Part shown: one piece after another, positions 5,382 to 6,511 of the stretch | Numbering within the stretch: the stretch's first letter is position 1 | Layout: each line of letters opens with the position of its first letter | Assembly: GCA_028705415.1 (NCBI GenBank) | Contig: JAQWDO010000050.1 | Coordinates: 1 to 6,511 of the forward strand | From: Dehalococcoidales bacterium | GTDB taxonomy: Bacteria; Chloroflexota; Dehalococcoidia; Dehalococcoidales; CSSed11-197 | Reading direction: 5' to 3' | Length of the DNA: 6,511 nt | Made by a program: the position numbers and the translations under genes | Notes under the pieces: generated by a model | Told to the model about the DNA's origin: nothing | The model's database searches: none | What the model saw: the letters and a program-made list of their open reading frames with translations, nothing else

Positions 5382-6511
5382 AATACCATCAACAAGAAAG
5401 CCCTCTCCATAAAGGGTTTGACGCACCGATGGATACCCTGCCGGTGTTACAAAATACTCACCTGCGTCTTCCTCAACCAATCCAGCAAGGAATAATTGAT
5501 GCAGTGCGATTTGTATCTGATGAGCCGGGCTGGGTAACAGATAATTCAGCTCATCAACCGAAAGGCCCCCATGAAGAAGGATTGCATGCAAGACCATCAG
5601 ACTTATTTTTTCGCGTTTGGCCATATAGGGACAGTTATCCTGAGCCCATGGTTTTACCCAGATCACCCGGCCTTCCTGGGCATGTGCCTCTTTAACCATG
5701 CTTTCATCTGCATCTTCATCTGGCAGGGCTTGCAGATTGAGTGCCCATATCGCTCGCGCTACCCCGGGGTTTCCGCGGCTGTAAGCAGCTAGATGCTTTA
5801 AAAAATCGGTTGTGACTATGTTTTCATCGGCTTTTTGCACTCCTGATACAGAAGGGTTTATAACATAGTTTCCATTATTTGACTGCCGGAATACCCAATC
5901 ACGTACACCTTTGCTCACGCTCGGGCTGCCAAGCCAAATCTCAAGCTTATTGTAATCCAGAGGTTCCAGCACAATTGGCTCCGGGTATAGCTGGTTAATC
6001 TCAAGGGCAACAGATAGATAAGCCCATGCCCAGCTGTCGCATTGGATCACATAGCTTTTTCTAAGAGACTGCAGCCGATTGATCAGCTTCCTGATAAGGT
6101 CCAAACCCTCTGTTTGGCGCAAATACCATTTTTCAAACCTGGTAAATACAACTGGCTTACCGGCTTCGTGTAAGGCTGATAAAACGCCCTCATCGCCCTT
6201 GATGATATCTCCAGCACCGGGCGGAGCAATCACCTGGCAACCATTGCTTTTAGCCCATACCTCAACGATCTCTGCGGTTAAACAAAAAGGCGCACCAACA
6301 ACAAACAAGCCATTCAGGCCAGCTGGTCCAGTTTTTTTACAATCCCCCAGGCTTTCTGCCAGTTCCATAGCAAGCTGGTCGACTGGAATCTGAGGAAGAA
6401 GTTTCTTTAGCAGCTTCTGGCCTACCGGTTTGAGGTCTGCTCCGGCGATCAAAGCCTCGGGCTCACGAGTCTTACTCCGCACCAAATCAATTAGCCGGCC
6501 TATGCTCCTGG
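5379..6511 (-). CDS. Degenerate P-loop NTPase-like protein with C-terminal winged helix (5' end outside window)
   Basis: I do not recognise a named family. The frame stays open to the window edge, so the gene is probably 5'-truncated here. A TTG at 6483-6485 gives 368 residues, but frame-compatible sequence (RSIGRLID) continues upstream of it. In TTG-based numbering, a strand-loop-helix at 59-78 (LFVVGAPFCLTAEI) sits where a Walker A would be but lacks the GK[ST] signature. PVVFTRFEKWYLR (111-123) resembles a Walker B strand without acidic residues at the expected place. SYVIQCDSWAWAYL (144-157) resembles a sensor-1 strand. RGNPGVAR (237-244) resembles the GxP motif of AAA/STAND NTPases. Residues 293-366 look like a winged helix (LHAILLHGGLSVDELNYLLP, then a helix and EYFVTPAGYPSV as the wing). 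No membrane segment is evident. It probably binds protein or DNA rather than hydrolysing ATP. It is translationally coupled to the MscS channel downstream. Confidence 0.75.
   Translation of the reverse strand, partial: RSIGRLIDLVRSKTREPEALIAGADLKPVGQKLLKKLLPQIPVDQLAMELAESLGDCKKTGPAGLNGLFVVGAPFCLTAEIVEVWAKSNGCQVIAPPGAGDIIKGDEGVLSALHEAGKPVVFTRFEKWYLRQTEGLDLIRKLINRLQSLRKSYVIQCDSWAWAYLSVALEINQLYPEPIVLEPLDYNKLEIWLGSPSVSKGVRDWVFRQSNNGNYVINPSVSGVQKADENIVTTDFLKHLAAYSRGNPGVARAIWALNLQALPDEDADESMVKEAHAQEGRVIWVKPWAQDNCPYMAKREKISLMVLHAILLHGGLSVDELNYLLPSPAHQIQIALHQLFLAGLVEEDAGEYFVTPAGYPSVRQTLYGEGFLVDGI

Noticed and set aside
6483..6485. TTG as the true start of the winged-helix gene
   Set aside because: The frame is open to the window edge, the residues before it (RSIGRLID) read as ordinary protein, and no good ribosome site precedes the TTG. 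A start outside the window is more likely.
1..6511. CRISPR arrays, tRNA or rRNA genes, insertion sequences, phage attachment sites
   Set aside because: I found no regularly spaced repeats, cloverleaf or rRNA signatures, transposase genes or terminal inverted repeats on either strand.

Overview
This 6.5 kb bacterial window has four protein-coding genes. One, nrdJ, is on the + strand. The other three (a degenerate NTPase/winged-helix gene, an MscS-family channel and putP) are on the - strand. By eye the GC content is moderate. Bacterial origin is supported by sigma70-type promoter elements, Shine-Dalgarno sites complementary to the 16S tail, and a pair of NrdR boxes. The taxon cannot be fixed from the sequence. 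An anaerobic or facultative lineage that relies on cobalamin-dependent ribonucleotide reductase fits, for example Chloroflexota/Dehalococcoidia, but this is a guess.

Layout. Positions 1-189 hold the nrdJ control region: a TTGACA -35, a TG-extended -10, and two NrdR boxes whose centres are exactly 32 bp apart. Positions 190-2556 encode a complete class II (adenosylcobalamin-dependent) ribonucleotide reductase, NrdJ. A short convergent intergenic region (2557-2665) holds two hairpins, one a strong bidirectional terminator. Positions 2666-4222 (-) encode a PutP-type sodium/proline symporter with its Na+ and proline residues conserved. A 331 bp non-coding stretch (4223-4553) holds a plausible putP promoter and a structured leader. 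Positions 4554-5366 (-) encode an MscS-family mechanosensitive channel. Positions 5379 to the window edge (-) encode a protein that looks like a P-loop NTPase with a degraded Walker A and a C-terminal winged helix. Its 5' end lies outside the window.

How the genes fit together. nrdJ supplies deoxynucleotides without oxygen or a separate radical-generating subunit, and is very probably repressed by NrdR when dATP/ATP is sufficient. The winged-helix gene and the channel gene form a tight translational unit: 12 bp apart, with the channel's Shine-Dalgarno overlapping the upstream stop codon. They also share a reading frame, so only one TAG and four codons separate them. PutP (solute import) and the MscS-type channel (solute release on hypo-osmotic shock) may both serve osmotic adjustment, but the gap and the separate putP promoter argue against a simple operon.

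Nothing here is a clearly new system. The best candidates for a second look are the pairing of the degenerate NTPase/winged-helix protein with the MscS channel, and the single-stop in-frame arrangement between them.
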